Positions 52,746 to 62,304 are shown, counted from the stretch's first letter. The stretch: DNA of 64,000 nucleotides from Chitinophaga caeni (GCF_002557795.1 NZ_CP023777.1:3853001-3917000); one strand, 5' to 3'. Notes: generated by a model from the sequence alone, not told the origin. Numbers and translations are program-made.

Positions 52746-53477
52746 ATGCCTACAGTACTTATTTTGGGCGCTACTTCAGATATGGCTGTAGCGATCGCGA
52801 GGAAATTTGCGCAGGAAAAATACGATATTCAATTAGCTGCCCGCAACGTGCAGCAACTGGATGCGCTCGAAAAAGATCTCGGGATCCGTTACGGTGTAAA
52901 AGCGAGCTCCTTTACATTTGACGCTGCCGACACGGCGCACCATGAAGCTTTTTACAACCAATTACCGGTTAAGCCCGATATCACGATCTGCGTATTCGGT
53001 TACCTTGGCGATCAAGCCACGGCTGAAAAAGATTGGAATGAATCAGAAAAAATTATTCAAACTAACTATACCGGCGCCGTATCCATTTTAAATATTGTTG
53101 CTAACGATTATGCCGGTAAAAAGCAAGGAACAATTGTTGGAATTAGTTCGGTTGCCGGCGATCGCGGCCGTTTAAGCAACTATATGTACGGAAGCGCCAA
53201 AGCAGGATTTACAGCGTACCTTTCCGGTTTAAACAACCGGATGTTCCATGAAAAGGTGCACGTGTTAACCGTATTACCCGGTTTCGTTGCCACGAGGATG
53301 ACGGAAAACCTGGAACTCCCGGCTATCCTCACCGCGCAACCTCAAGAAGTAGCTAACGATATTTACAAGGCCGTACAGAAAAAGAAAAACGTGGTTTACG
53401 TGAAATGGTTCTGGCGCTATATAATGCTTATCATCCGGAATATCCCCAACGGAATTTTCAAAAAATTAAAACTGTGA
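52746..53477 (+). CDS. DprE2-like SDR reductase
   Basis: 243 residues. Classical short-chain dehydrogenase expected to reduce the 2-keto intermediate to polyprenyl-phosphoryl arabinose with NAD(P)H. Rossmann motif LILGATSDMAVAIA at 5-18, VFGYLGD (83-89), Ser134/Ser135 and the active-site YGSAK with Tyr148 and Lys152. A C-terminal membrane-associated segment (RYIMLIIRNIPNGIFKK) follows. The placement directly after DprE1 matches mycobacterial dprE1-dprE2. The stop overlaps the HAD gene start by four bases (GTGA). Confidence 0.88.
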   Translation: MPTVLILGATSDMAVAIARKFAQEKYDIQLAARNVQQLDALEKDLGIRYGVKASSFTFDAADTAHHEAFYNQLPVKPDITICVFGYLGDQATAEKDWNESEKIIQTNYTGAVSILNIVANDYAGKKQGTIVGISSVAGDRGRLSNYMYGSAKAGFTAYLSGLNNRMFHEKVHVLTVLPGFVATRMTENLELPAILTAQPQEVANDIYKAVQKKKNVVYVKWFWRYIMLIIRNIPNGIFKKLKL

Positions 53478-54076
53478 GTCAAAACCCCGGTATTGCATTC
53501 TTTGATTTTGATGGTACTATCACCACCAAGGATACACTATTTGAAATAGCCCGTTTCCAAGTAGGGAATAATAGTTTTTATAAAGGAATAATAAAGCTGC
53601 TGCCCACTTTAGTTGCCACGAAGATGAAATGGATCCCTGCCGTGCAAGGCAAGGAACAATTCCTTCAGCAATTTTTTAAAGGGATGCCGCTACTGCATTT
53701 CAACCTTTCCTGCCAAGAATTTACCAAAAACGTATTACCGAACTTTATCCGTGCCAAGGCCATTTCTGCAATTACGCGGCATCTTTCGGAAGGCGACAGG
53801 GTTATAGTAGTGACCGCTTCCGCGGAAAACTGGGTTCGCCCCTGGTGCGATAGCCTCGGTATCGAGTGTATCGGTACCCGCTTGCAATCGGAGAATGGAA
53901 AGCTTACCGGCTTAATAGAAGGAATAAATTGCAATGGCCAAGAAAAAGTAAACCGGATTCAGCAGTACGTGAACTTATCGGACTATAGTGCTATACATGC
54001 TTACGGCGATACCGCCGGGGATCACCCCATGCTACAGTTGGCCGGGAACGCGGTTTTCAAACCTTTCAGGGATTAA
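53474..54076 (+). CDS. HAD-IB family phosphatase, putative polyprenyl-phosphoribose phosphatase
   Basis: 200 residues from GTG at 53474, inside the GTGA overlap with the SDR gene; the upstream open frame is a shadow. HAD motif I FFDFDGTITTKD, motif II VVTASAE, motif III with Lys in NGQEKV and motif IV GDTAGDHPML are all present. The HAD-IB cap is of the SerB-like type. By context it would remove the 5-phosphate of polyprenyl-phosphoryl-5-phosphoribose before oxidation; mycobacteria use a different phosphatase family. Last gene of the four-gene unit. Confidence 0.85.
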   Translation: MSQNPGIAFFDFDGTITTKDTLFEIARFQVGNNSFYKGIIKLLPTLVATKMKWIPAVQGKEQFLQQFFKGMPLLHFNLSCQEFTKNVLPNFIRAKAISAITRHLSEGDRVIVVTASAENWVRPWCDSLGIECIGTRLQSENGKLTGLIEGINCNGQEKVNRIQQYVNLSDYSAIHAYGDTAGDHPMLQLAGNAVFKPFRD

Positions 54077-54103
54077 TTTATAACTAGCTGACGGGGACGT
54101 TCA

Positions 54104-54643
54104 TTACATTTTCGTCAACAACCAGGACAATATGAACAAGCTGCAAGCTACAATGCTGACAAGGTTCACCCCCTTGGAGCGGTTTTTCAAATGAATACCC
54201 GCCGCGGCAAGTAACGTATTCAACTGTTGTGAATTTTCTTCAGCCCTAATCGTGCCCGAGCTCTTAAAAAATGAAGGAATTACCTCGCTACTCATAATGG
54301 CCTTACCTTCTTTCAGCCAACACCATCTAGGGAAAAAGAACCCGCTAACTTTAAATTTATATTCGGAGCGATCCCACAATTCCATCGTCCCATTTGTAAA
54401 ATGAAAACCTAGTTTGTGCAGGCGGATCTTCCCTATTTCTTTCTGCTGATCTTCATCATGAACGAGTATGTTTAGCCTGAAAAAACCTTTAGCCACGAAT
54501 TTATAATGATGGCCATATAGTGAACCATGAATAGGATTACCTAGCCATTCAGCTTTATATAAATTCCCTACTTGCTGGTCATTATGAAACAAAGTGAATT
54601 TATCTTGGAAAGATTTTGATTGGTAGGATAAAATTTGGTTCAT
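54104..54643 (-). CDS. Hypothetical protein with C-terminal membrane anchor
   Basis: 179 residues. Beta-rich first 130 residues (for example GNLYKAEWLGNPIHGSLYG, then YKFVAKGFFRLNILVHDE and WDRSEYKFKVSGFFF) with repeated aromatic turns, somewhat like tubby/LURP-type barrels, then a single transmembrane helix at about 160-177 at the end. No signal peptide, so it may be tail-anchored with its bulk in the cytosol. Convergent with the HAD gene (27-bp gap). Family not recognised; function unknown. Confidence 0.65.
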   Translation of the reverse strand: MNQILSYQSKSFQDKFTLFHNDQQVGNLYKAEWLGNPIHGSLYGHHYKFVAKGFFRLNILVHDEDQQKEIGKIRLHKLGFHFTNGTMELWDRSEYKFKVSGFFFPRWCWLKEGKAIMSSEVIPSFFKSSGTIRAEENSQQLNTLLAAAGIHLKNRSKGVNLVSIVACSLFILSWLLTKM

Positions 54644-54936
54644 AACAACGGTTTAAAGCAGACAACCAAATTTACCAAATAGTTCCTTATTTTTCGTGAT
54701 ATAATGGCAAGCATTAATTAACATAAACATCGAATATATAACCTTATAATTATCAAAATAAAATATTAGAATTTCTTGTATTTACGAAAGTCTACGAGCC
54801 CGGCATCCCCGGAAATATTTAACTGCCGACCCGGTGTTTACCCTTGCCCATAAGCCGATACCGGGGAATATTAAAAGATTGTTATCATATATATTCCCTT
54901 ATATTTGCTCCATTTTTCAAAAATTTCCACGCGGGT

Positions 54937-55977
54937 ATGCAAAAGAAATATCTTTTCTTTGTTTCTCTAACTTATTCATATTCAATACTGCGCCCATTGC
55001 AGGAAGAAATTTGGCGCAGGGGTGATGAAGTTGCGTGGTATATCGAGAGCCCTTGCGAAAACTGGCTTCAAAACAATGAAAAACAGCTCCATACGATTCA
55101 AGAAGTTTTGGACTATAACCCGGTCGCTGTTTTTGCACCGGGAAATTGGGTCTACGATTTCTTCCCCGGCGTAAAAGTCCAAGTGTTCCACGGTTACGCG
55201 ATGAAAAAACGTGTTGAAAAAGTTGACGATCATTTCACGATCCGCGGTTGGTTTGATATTTATTGTACACAAGGTGAAAGTAGTACTCCCTATTTCAAAG
55301 AATTGGAAAAGAAATACGGATTTTTCAAGGTTTATGAGACCGGTTGGTGCAAGGTAGATCCCTTTTTTCAAGTTAGCACCGCGGCAGACAACAAGAGGCC
55401 CGTTGTACTGTACGCCCCAACCTTTACAAAGGGGATTAGCTCTGCTTGGAGCTTATACAAGACAATCGCGGAACTCGTAGCGAAAAAGGAATGGGATTGG
55501 ATTATTACTTTCCACCCGAAATTAGACGATCCGCATTTAATCAACCAATACAAAAAATTGGCGGAAGATCACCATAACGTTACTTTTCACCGTTCAAATG
55601 ACGGTCTGAATACATTCAGGAAAATTGATGTCATGCTTTGCGATAGCTCCTCTATCATCGTGGAAGTCCTGATGTTGAAAAAACCGGTAGTCACATATAA
55701 AAACACGCACCCCGGCAACTATTTATTAAATGTTACAGAATTAGCTGATGTAGAGCCAGCCTTAGAAAAGGCGCTTTCGTATCCACCTGCTTTATTGGAA
55801 AACATGCTGCGCTACACCTTGTACCACGAATCTCATAGGGATGGTAAGAATTCGGCAAGGGTTCTCGCTGCCGTGGATGATTTTATATTGAATTATAAAG
55901 GGAAAATTAAGTCGAAACCGCTCAACCTCTTCCGTAAACTTAAACTCCGGTGGCGGTTGAAATATTTCCGCTGGTAA
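54937..55977 (+). CDS. CDP-glycerol glycerophosphotransferase-like protein (TagB/F-like)
   Basis: 346 residues from the ATG at 54937 (MQKKYLFFVSLTYSYS); the frame continues upstream but adds implausible residues. The fold is GT-B. Motifs: QVFHGYAMKKRV (conserved His), VVLYAPTFTKG, ITFHPKLDDP and MLCDSSSIIVEVLMLKKPVV, which are the CDP-glycerol transferase family signatures. It would transfer a polyol phosphate to a glycan; donor specificity is unknown. The C-terminus is basic (KLKLRWRLKYFRW), which may bind the membrane. Convergent with the DUF5672 gene with a 1-bp gap. Confidence 0.83.
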   Translation: MQKKYLFFVSLTYSYSILRPLQEEIWRRGDEVAWYIESPCENWLQNNEKQLHTIQEVLDYNPVAVFAPGNWVYDFFPGVKVQVFHGYAMKKRVEKVDDHFTIRGWFDIYCTQGESSTPYFKELEKKYGFFKVYETGWCKVDPFFQVSTAADNKRPVVLYAPTFTKGISSAWSLYKTIAELVAKKEWDWIITFHPKLDDPHLINQYKKLAEDHHNVTFHRSNDGLNTFRKIDVMLCDSSSIIVEVLMLKKPVVTYKNTHPGNYLLNVTELADVEPALEKALSYPPALLENMLRYTLYHESHRDGKNSARVLAAVDDFILNYKGKIKSKPLNLFRKLKLRWRLKYFRW

Positions 55978-55978
55978 A

Positions 55979-56770
55979 TTAATTGGCTGTATACCGCTGG
56001 ATGAAGGGCATCCAGAATTCTATTTTGCCCGGTTTATTCCAACCGTGGCAACCAAATGGCACTATGTTCCCGGATAATTCCATCGAGATCTGGGGCCTGT
56101 GATCGATAGAAAAACGTAATGCCTCTTGGAAGCCGGGATAGCTGAATTGCGGGTTTTCGAGCCCCCAAAAAACGTCTTCATTAAATATATTATCCTTCTT
56201 GCTGTTCTCCAGGTATTGCTCGATCAGGTTTTGTTTTTCCGTTGTAACGCCAAGGAAACTACTTACTTTTCTTAAAGAAAATCCCCCGTTACCAACCCTA
56301 CCGCCGATAACATATTCTTTGAAAGGTTTATTCATTAACTTGTAAAAGTTCGCCTTAAAGAAAAAGAACAACTTATAATAAAAACGGTTATATTTTGGTT
56401 TTACAACCCATGGCGCACCTACATAATCGTATCCTTTATTACACCATTCAATCAACTCATCCCTAAATACAAATGCATCTAACTGGTAAATCAAAATGTA
56501 ATCATATTCCTTAAACCTTTGATAAAAGGTAGTGGATAGCATTAATAAATTATAACCGTAAATGCTTTCGAAATACTTGTTTTCAAAGCTCTCCACCTGC
56601 AATTGGGGATGCTCTGCAACCAAGGTACTTACGTCTAGGTGAAGCGGTTTAGCAATCGTAATTGGGTAGGCTTTCAACACATTTAAACATTGTTGTAATG
56701 AAAGCCGTTCGTTTTCGTCAATATCCGTTTTATAAATAGGGATGATAATATTTACAAGCGGTTTACCCAT
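55979..56770 (-). CDS. DUF5672 family putative glycosyltransferase
   Basis: 263 residues from the ATG at 56768-56770 (MGKPLVNIIIPIYKTDID); the longer frame to 56842 adds an unlikely N-terminus. GT-A-like: VNIIIPIYKT at the N-terminus, YDYILIYQLDAFVFRDEL as a possible QLD/DxD-type metal site, YVGAPW and GNGGFSLRK in the acceptor region, NEDVFWG and a C-terminal FGCHGW. This set is typical of DUF5672 proteins found in polysaccharide clusters. Sugar specificity unknown. Confidence 0.78.
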   Translation of the reverse strand: MGKPLVNIIIPIYKTDIDENERLSLQQCLNVLKAYPITIAKPLHLDVSTLVAEHPQLQVESFENKYFESIYGYNLLMLSTTFYQRFKEYDYILIYQLDAFVFRDELIEWCNKGYDYVGAPWVVKPKYNRFYYKLFFFFKANFYKLMNKPFKEYVIGGRVGNGGFSLRKVSSFLGVTTEKQNLIEQYLENSKKDNIFNEDVFWGLENPQFSYPGFQEALRFSIDHRPQISMELSGNIVPFGCHGWNKPGKIEFWMPFIQRYTAN

Positions 56771-56923
56771 GAACAATTGCATTAAGTTTATATTACGATT
56801 GATTATATTGCAAGAAACGAAATTTATTGTAATATTCATCAATAATTAGCACGTTGCTACCTTTCACGTGCCCGCGATAAGTTAATCCAATTTACTTTCA
56901 TTCTAATTCTGTAATTTTCCTCC

Positions 56924-57529
56924 ATGGTTCGAATTTTGATCATAATGGCCCACCCCGCGCTAGAAAAATCCAGGGTTCACCGGAGGTTAAATAGGATCGT
57001 AGGCAAACTGGAAGGTATTACCTTCCGGGATTTATATGAAACTTACCCTACGTTCGATATACAGGTTGAAACCGAAAAAGCATTATTGGCCCAACATGAC
57101 CTGGTCATTTTCCAGCACCCATTTTATTGGTACAGCGGTCCCGCCCTGCTCAAGCAGTGGCAAGACCTCGTATTGGAACACGGCTGGGCTTACGGCACAA
57201 ACGGCACGGCTTTGAAAGGAAAATATTTAATGAATGCCATCTCTACCGGCGGCCCTTATAATGCATACCAATTGGATGGGCACCACCAACACACGCTGCA
57301 ACAGTTCTTATTACCTTTTGAGCAAACTGCCAAACTATGTAATATGATTTACTTGCCGCCCTTTGCAGTTACCGGCGCACACAGGATGACGGATGCAGAA
57401 ATTGATGTATATGCTACGCAATACAAACAATTGTTGGAATACCTGCAAAATTCGCCGTTTGACTTAAATACGGTAAAAAAGTTGGACACGTTAAACCATT
57501 TATTGAAAACCCTTCCCCAAGCGAAATAA
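56924..57529 (+). CDS. KefG/KefF-type NAD(P)H:quinone oxidoreductase
   Basis: 201 residues. Flavodoxin-like FMN protein: ILIIMAHPALEKSRVHRRL at the N-terminus (FMN phosphate loop), FQHPFYWYSGPALLKQW and AISTGGPYNAYQ complete the pattern. In E. coli KefF/KefG are cytosolic subunits that activate KefC/KefB potassium efflux. Its stop is followed after 2 bp by the KefC-like gene, which strongly supports that role. Enzymatic quinone reduction is possible. Confidence 0.9.
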   Translation: MVRILIIMAHPALEKSRVHRRLNRIVGKLEGITFRDLYETYPTFDIQVETEKALLAQHDLVIFQHPFYWYSGPALLKQWQDLVLEHGWAYGTNGTALKGKYLMNAISTGGPYNAYQLDGHHQHTLQQFLLPFEQTAKLCNMIYLPPFAVTGAHRMTDAEIDVYATQYKQLLEYLQNSPFDLNTVKKLDTLNHLLKTLPQAK

Positions 57530-57531
57530 CC

Positions 57532-59424
57532 ATGGAACATAATTTTTTATTCCAAGTAATGATATACCTGCTGGCAGCAATTATTTGTGTGCCCATCGCC
57601 AAGAGATTGGGCTTGGGCGCCGTGTTAGGCTACCTTGTTGCAGGTGTTGTAATCGGCCCTTCCGTGATCGGTGTCATCGGCAACAATGGTCAAGACCTCA
57701 TGCATTTTGCAGAGTTCGGCGTGATCATGATGCTATTCCTGATCGGCTTGGAGTTGGAACCAGACCTGTTGTGGAAACTACGGGCGCCCATTTTAGGTTT
57801 AGGAGGATTGCAGGTACTTGTTAGCACGGCAATATTTACCGGCGCCGCTTACTTGCTGGGGCTAAGCTGGCAGGCAAGTTTTGCATTGGGTATGATTTTA
57901 TCTCTCTCTTCAACGGCGATAGTTTTACAGGTGCTCAAGGAAAAAGGTTGGATGAACCTGGCTGCCGGCCAAAGCAGCTTCTCGGTATTGCTTTTTCAAG
58001 ATATTGCCGTGATCCCGATGTTGGCAATATTTCCATTGCTAGGTACCCACGGTGGCGATAATGGTGCGGACGGAGGGTCCTGGGTTTCTAGCCAAGCCGG
58101 GTGGATGCAAACGTTGATTGTATTAGGAGCTGTAGTCATCATCATCCTCGCCGGCAGGTACCTGGTGAAACCTTTACTGGGCATCGTGGCCAGGAGTAAA
58201 GTAAGGGAACTGTTCACCGCATCTGCCCTATTATTGGTGGTCGCGATAACCGTCCTGATGACCTTGGTAGGTCTAAGCCCAGCTTTGGGCGCCTTCCTAG
58301 GTGGCGTAGTTTTGGCTAACAGTGAATACCGCCATGAACTGGAAAGTGATATTGAGCCGTTTAAAGGACTCCTTTTAGGCTTATTCTTCATGGCTGTCGG
58401 CGCTTCGATTAATTTTAAACTAATCTGGGAGCACCCAATAATGATTATCGGGATCGTATTCGGGGTAATGGCGGTAAAAGCCCTGCTATTATTAGGTTTG
58501 GGCAAAATATTTAAACTGAGCAAAGATCAGAACCTGCTATTTGGCCTCGCCCTTTGCCAGGTAGGTGAATTTGCCTTCGTACTACTTTCCTATTCAGCTC
58601 AAAACAACATTTTACATCAAGATATCATCGGGATGATGACGGCGGCCGTTGCCTTGAGCATGGCATTTACTCCTTTAATGTTCCTGCTGTATGAAAAAGC
58701 AATACAACCCATGTTCCTGGTTAACTACGATGAAGCCGACAGGGATGCCGATGAAATTGATGAAAGACATTCAGTCATCGTTGCGGGCTTCGGAACATTT
58801 GGCAATACCACCGGGCGATTTTTATTGGCCAATGGGGTCAATTGCACGATCCTAGATAATAATTCAGACAGGGTTGAAGTTTTAAGAAAAATGGGCTACA
58901 AAGTCTATTACGGGGATGCCACGAGGTACGACCTTTTATTGGCAGCCGGGGCACAGGAGGCAAAGGTTATCATCATAACTATGGATAATGCCGAGCAAAC
59001 ACAGGAAGTTGTAAAAATCGTAAGGAAACATTTCCCCAATTTACAAATGCTAGTACGGACAGAGGATTTACCCGGCACGTTCGATTTGATGGATCTAGGG
59101 GTCATCAAAATTTACCGCGAGTACCTCGATACTTCCCTGCGCATGGGTGCCGATGCCTTAAATTTATTAGGACATAGGGCTTATGCCTCTTACAGGGCGG
59201 CCCAAACATTCCTGCGCCACGATGAACAAACCATCAAGGGCTTCTCTGCCAGCCGCGATGATAAGAAGACGTATTTCAGCAATGCGCGCGACAGGATGGA
59301 CGAGCTAAGCAAGCAATTGCAGATTGACCGCGTGGCCCAATGGCAAAACGGGGATTCCGGTTGGGAAGCTTCATCTATGAGGGAAGAAGCAAAAATAGAT
59401 CCATCAGAAAAAAATATCCAATAA
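57532..59424 (+). CDS. CPA2 potassium:proton antiporter, KefC/KefB-like
   Basis: 630 residues. Twelve to thirteen transmembrane helices (about 5-390) of the Na_H_exchanger fold, with ALGMILSLSSTAIVLQVL and SPALGAFLGGVVLANS. A cytosolic RCK/TrkA-N domain (about 420-540) begins HSVIVAGFGTFGNTTGR with the nucleotide motif GxGxxG. The tail (540-630) is charged and has no second RCK_C domain that I can see. Expected to protect against electrophiles by K+ efflux and acidification, gated by glutathione adducts in E. coli; the ligand here is unknown, since Bacteroidota often lack glutathione. Confidence 0.93.
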   Translation: MEHNFLFQVMIYLLAAIICVPIAKRLGLGAVLGYLVAGVVIGPSVIGVIGNNGQDLMHFAEFGVIMMLFLIGLELEPDLLWKLRAPILGLGGLQVLVSTAIFTGAAYLLGLSWQASFALGMILSLSSTAIVLQVLKEKGWMNLAAGQSSFSVLLFQDIAVIPMLAIFPLLGTHGGDNGADGGSWVSSQAGWMQTLIVLGAVVIIILAGRYLVKPLLGIVARSKVRELFTASALLLVVAITVLMTLVGLSPALGAFLGGVVLANSEYRHELESDIEPFKGLLLGLFFMAVGASINFKLIWEHPIMIIGIVFGVMAVKALLLLGLGKIFKLSKDQNLLFGLALCQVGEFAFVLLSYSAQNNILHQDIIGMMTAAVALSMAFTPLMFLLYEKAIQPMFLVNYDEADRDADEIDERHSVIVAGFGTFGNTTGRFLLANGVNCTILDNNSDRVEVLRKMGYKVYYGDATRYDLLLAAGAQEAKVIIITMDNAEQTQEVVKIVRKHFPNLQMLVRTEDLPGTFDLMDLGVIKIYREYLDTSLRMGADALNLLGHRAYASYRAAQTFLRHDEQTIKGFSASRDDKKTYFSNARDRMDELSKQLQIDRVAQWQNGDSGWEASSMREEAKIDPSEKNIQ

Positions 59425-59497
59425 TTAAAATATCCGGGCGCCTGGTTCGTCCATTACTGGGGCGATATCCCAAAATAGACGTCTAAGATTACCGAAT

Positions 59498-61276
59498 ATG
59501 GAAAACAAACAGCAGCAGAAAAAGAAACTCAACCTCGAAGGTTTAAAGAAGACATACCGGCTTTATAGATACGTAAAACCCTACCGTTGGCAATTTTTAC
59601 TGGGACTATTATTTTTATTTATTTCCAGCTCTACTTCACTGCTTTTCCCGAAGTTGATGGGTGACCTCGTCAACTCCGGCAACCAGGGCACTTTACTCGA
59701 AAACATCAACAAAACGGGCCTGCTATTAGTGGCAGTATTGCTTGTGCAAGCATTGGCATCTTTTGTACGAATTAATATTTTTACAAGGGTAACACAAAAA
59801 ACCCTCGCCGCTTTGAGACAAGCCACGTATGGCCACCTCGCCAGGTTACCGATGAAATTCTTCGCAGAAAGGCGCGTAGGGGAATTAAATAGCCGGATTT
59901 CAGCGGATATATCCCTATTACAAGAAACGCTAACCACTACCCTCGCAGAATTTATCCGCCAGTTCATCATTGTTGTGGGGGGAATTTCAGTTTTGGTTTG
60001 GATGACTCCCAAGTTAACGCTGTTCATGTTGTTGATCTTACCACCTATCGTCATCGTTTCAATGATTTTCGGTCGTTTTATCAGGAGGTTTTCTAAAAAA
60101 GTCCAGGCAGAGGTGGCAGACTCCAATGTTATAGTTGAAGAAACCTTGCAAGGGATCTATAATGTTAAGGCATTCGGTAATGAATATTACGAGATGGAAC
60201 GCTACAAGGAGAAAACGAACCTGGTAGCAAAAACCGGGATCAAATCGGGAACGTACCAGGGCTATTTTTCATCATTCCTCATCCTCGGCTTGTTCGGAAC
60301 ATTGGTAGCAGTAATTTACAAGGGAGCCTTGATGATGAATGCCGGGCAACTTGCCGTGGGAGAACTGTTTTCATTTATCGTTTATACGGGTTTCATCGGC
60401 GGTTCCATTACAGGGCTCGCCGAGGTTTACTCCAGGGTGCAAAAAGGCATCGGGGCTACCGAAAATCTTTTGGAAATACTAGATGAACCAACAGAAGACA
60501 TCCTCCCGATCGATATTTCAACTATTGAAAAACCGATCACCGGGAATATCAAATTCGACAATGTTTCTTTCCATTACCCCTCCAGGCCGGATATAGAGGT
60601 ATTAAAAGGGGTAGATTTCGAGGTAGAACCTGGCTGGCAAGTAGCATTGGTGGGGCCGAGCGGGAGCGGGAAATCGACTATAGTTTCATTACTACTACAT
60701 CTTTATGACCCAACCAGTGGCAGCATCCGGTTCGATAATAGGGATATCTTCGATATTCCCGTTTCAGAGCTGCGCAACCAGATGGCTGTTGTTCCTCAGG
60801 ATGTTTATTTGTTCGGTGGCACCATCCGGGAAAATATCCGTTATGGACAACCAAGCGCCAGCGAGGAGGCCATTATTGAAGCTGCGAAACAAGCGAATGC
60901 CTGGGAGTTTATCCAGCAGTTTCCCGGCAAGCTGGATACGATCGTTGGAGAGCGCGGTATCCAACTTTCGGGTGGTCAACGTCAACGGATTGCAATAGCC
61001 CGTGCATTACTTAAAAACCCCAGATTGCTGATTTTGGATGAAGCGACCTCCGCGTTAGATTCAGAATCTGAAAAATTGGTACAGGAAGCGCTCGATACTC
61101 TCATGAAAGGAAGAACATCGATCATCATAGCGCACAGGTTATCTACTGTTCGTAATTCCGATTTGATCCTGGTTATCGAGGCAGGGAAAGTTATAGAATC
61201 CGGCACGCATGAAAGCCTGTTAAAAAATGATAAAGGACTTTATAAAACTTTGAGTGAGTTACAATTTGCGTCTTAA
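59498..61276 (+). CDS. ABC exporter (MsbA/ABCB-like half transporter)
   Basis: 592 residues. Six-helix domain (about 30-330) and ATPase (about 350-590). Walker A GPSGSGKST, signature LSGGQRQRIA, Walker B LLILDEATSALD with the catalytic Glu, so unlike the exporter at 40741 it can work as a homodimer. N-terminus is Lys/Gln-rich. Likely exports lipids or drugs. Convergent with the LytS-like gene; the stop codons share TTAA at 61273-61276. Confidence 0.94.
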   Translation: MENKQQQKKKLNLEGLKKTYRLYRYVKPYRWQFLLGLLFLFISSSTSLLFPKLMGDLVNSGNQGTLLENINKTGLLLVAVLLVQALASFVRINIFTRVTQKTLAALRQATYGHLARLPMKFFAERRVGELNSRISADISLLQETLTTTLAEFIRQFIIVVGGISVLVWMTPKLTLFMLLILPPIVIVSMIFGRFIRRFSKKVQAEVADSNVIVEETLQGIYNVKAFGNEYYEMERYKEKTNLVAKTGIKSGTYQGYFSSFLILGLFGTLVAVIYKGALMMNAGQLAVGELFSFIVYTGFIGGSITGLAEVYSRVQKGIGATENLLEILDEPTEDILPIDISTIEKPITGNIKFDNVSFHYPSRPDIEVLKGVDFEVEPGWQVALVGPSGSGKSTIVSLLLHLYDPTSGSIRFDNRDIFDIPVSELRNQMAVVPQDVYLFGGTIRENIRYGQPSASEEAIIEAAKQANAWEFIQQFPGKLDTIVGERGIQLSGGQRQRIAIARALLKNPRLLILDEATSALDSESEKLVQEALDTLMKGRTSIIIAHRLSTVRNSDLILVIEAGKVIESGTHESLLKNDKGLYKTLSELQFAS

Positions 61277-62304
61277 TTTGCAACCGGGTGATAGGGCAGT
61301 AAAGGTAAACTAACAATTAATGTTTGATCCTCTTCCTGGATAGAAATATTTCTATTCCCCAGCATGGAGTATAAATCAGATAGCTGCTTTAAGCCTGAAA
61401 ATTCCGACTCGATACCCTTGAGCTTATTGCTTTTAAAGATCAGCACATCATCTACATTGCTGATCTCTATAAATAGTGGCTGCGGGTTCGAGAGGGGATT
61501 ATGTACCAAGGCATGATCTACGAGCATCTGTAGCCCGATCATTAATATACCCTTGTTCATGGCATCATGGGAAATATCAAATTCGATATCAATCGGTTTA
61601 TCATATTTTTCTTCTAATAAAGCGATATACTGTTTTACGAATTTGACCTCCTGTTCCAGTTTCACCAAGATATTGCCACCTTGCTGCAAGACGTAACGGT
61701 ACACCCTTGCCATATGCCCAACAAATTGTGAAGCCAAAAGCGGGTCATCATTGACCAGGGTACCGGTAGCAGTAAACTGGTGTAAAATTGAATCGGGATC
61801 AACTTGCTTTTTCAAGTGCTCTAATTGAATAAACATCCGTTCCTTTTGTAAACGTCCCGTCTGCTCTAAGGTGGTTTTCCAACCTTTAATCAAATCATCA
61901 CTAAGAAATACAATATTGATGGAGATAGAAATAATAGCATTCGCAAAAACAACTAATGCTGATGGGCTGTACCGTTTGGGCACTTCTGAAAAATCATCGA
62001 TTATCAAGAATACTAAATCCCGGAAATAGATCACCGCGATAATTCCTACTCCCAGTTGTAATACAATCCTCGAAACACGGTTACGCTTCCACGGCATCCA
62101 CCGGTTCAATAGTTTATGGATGAGGAACAGCATATACCAAACCAACTGGATAACAAGCAATAAAACGACGCTGGCATACAGGTGGTTCTTAACCGTCATC
62201 GTAGGCATGAGCATGGATCGGATCCACCAGGATATCAGGATAACCACCAAGGTGATCGTCCAGCGCCAAAAGCGAGTTGAAGGATGATGGATTTCCGTAT
62301 TCAT
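61273..62304 (-). CDS. LytS-type sensor kinase homologue lacking the phospho-acceptor His
   Basis: 343 residues. Four transmembrane helices (about 13-32, 41-62, 78-102, 117-135), then a His_kinase domain layout. The normal motif QINPHFLFN reads QVDPDSILHQF (167-177), so the acceptor His is Asp171. The N-box LQxLVENAxxH reads LQMLVDHALVHNP, keeping an altered form, and the C-terminal GIGLxN box is SGLKQLSDL without the glycines. ATP binding and kinase activity are therefore doubtful. No LytTR regulator gene is next to it. Probably a pseudokinase or a scaffold. Confidence 0.82.
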   Translation of the reverse strand: MNTEIHHPSTRFWRWTITLVVILISWWIRSMLMPTMTVKNHLYASVVLLLVIQLVWYMLFLIHKLLNRWMPWKRNRVSRIVLQLGVGIIAVIYFRDLVFLIIDDFSEVPKRYSPSALVVFANAIISISINIVFLSDDLIKGWKTTLEQTGRLQKERMFIQLEHLKKQVDPDSILHQFTATGTLVNDDPLLASQFVGHMARVYRYVLQQGGNILVKLEQEVKFVKQYIALLEEKYDKPIDIEFDISHDAMNKGILMIGLQMLVDHALVHNPLSNPQPLFIEISNVDDVLIFKSNKLKGIESEFSGLKQLSDLYSMLGNRNISIQEEDQTLIVSLPLLPYHPVAN

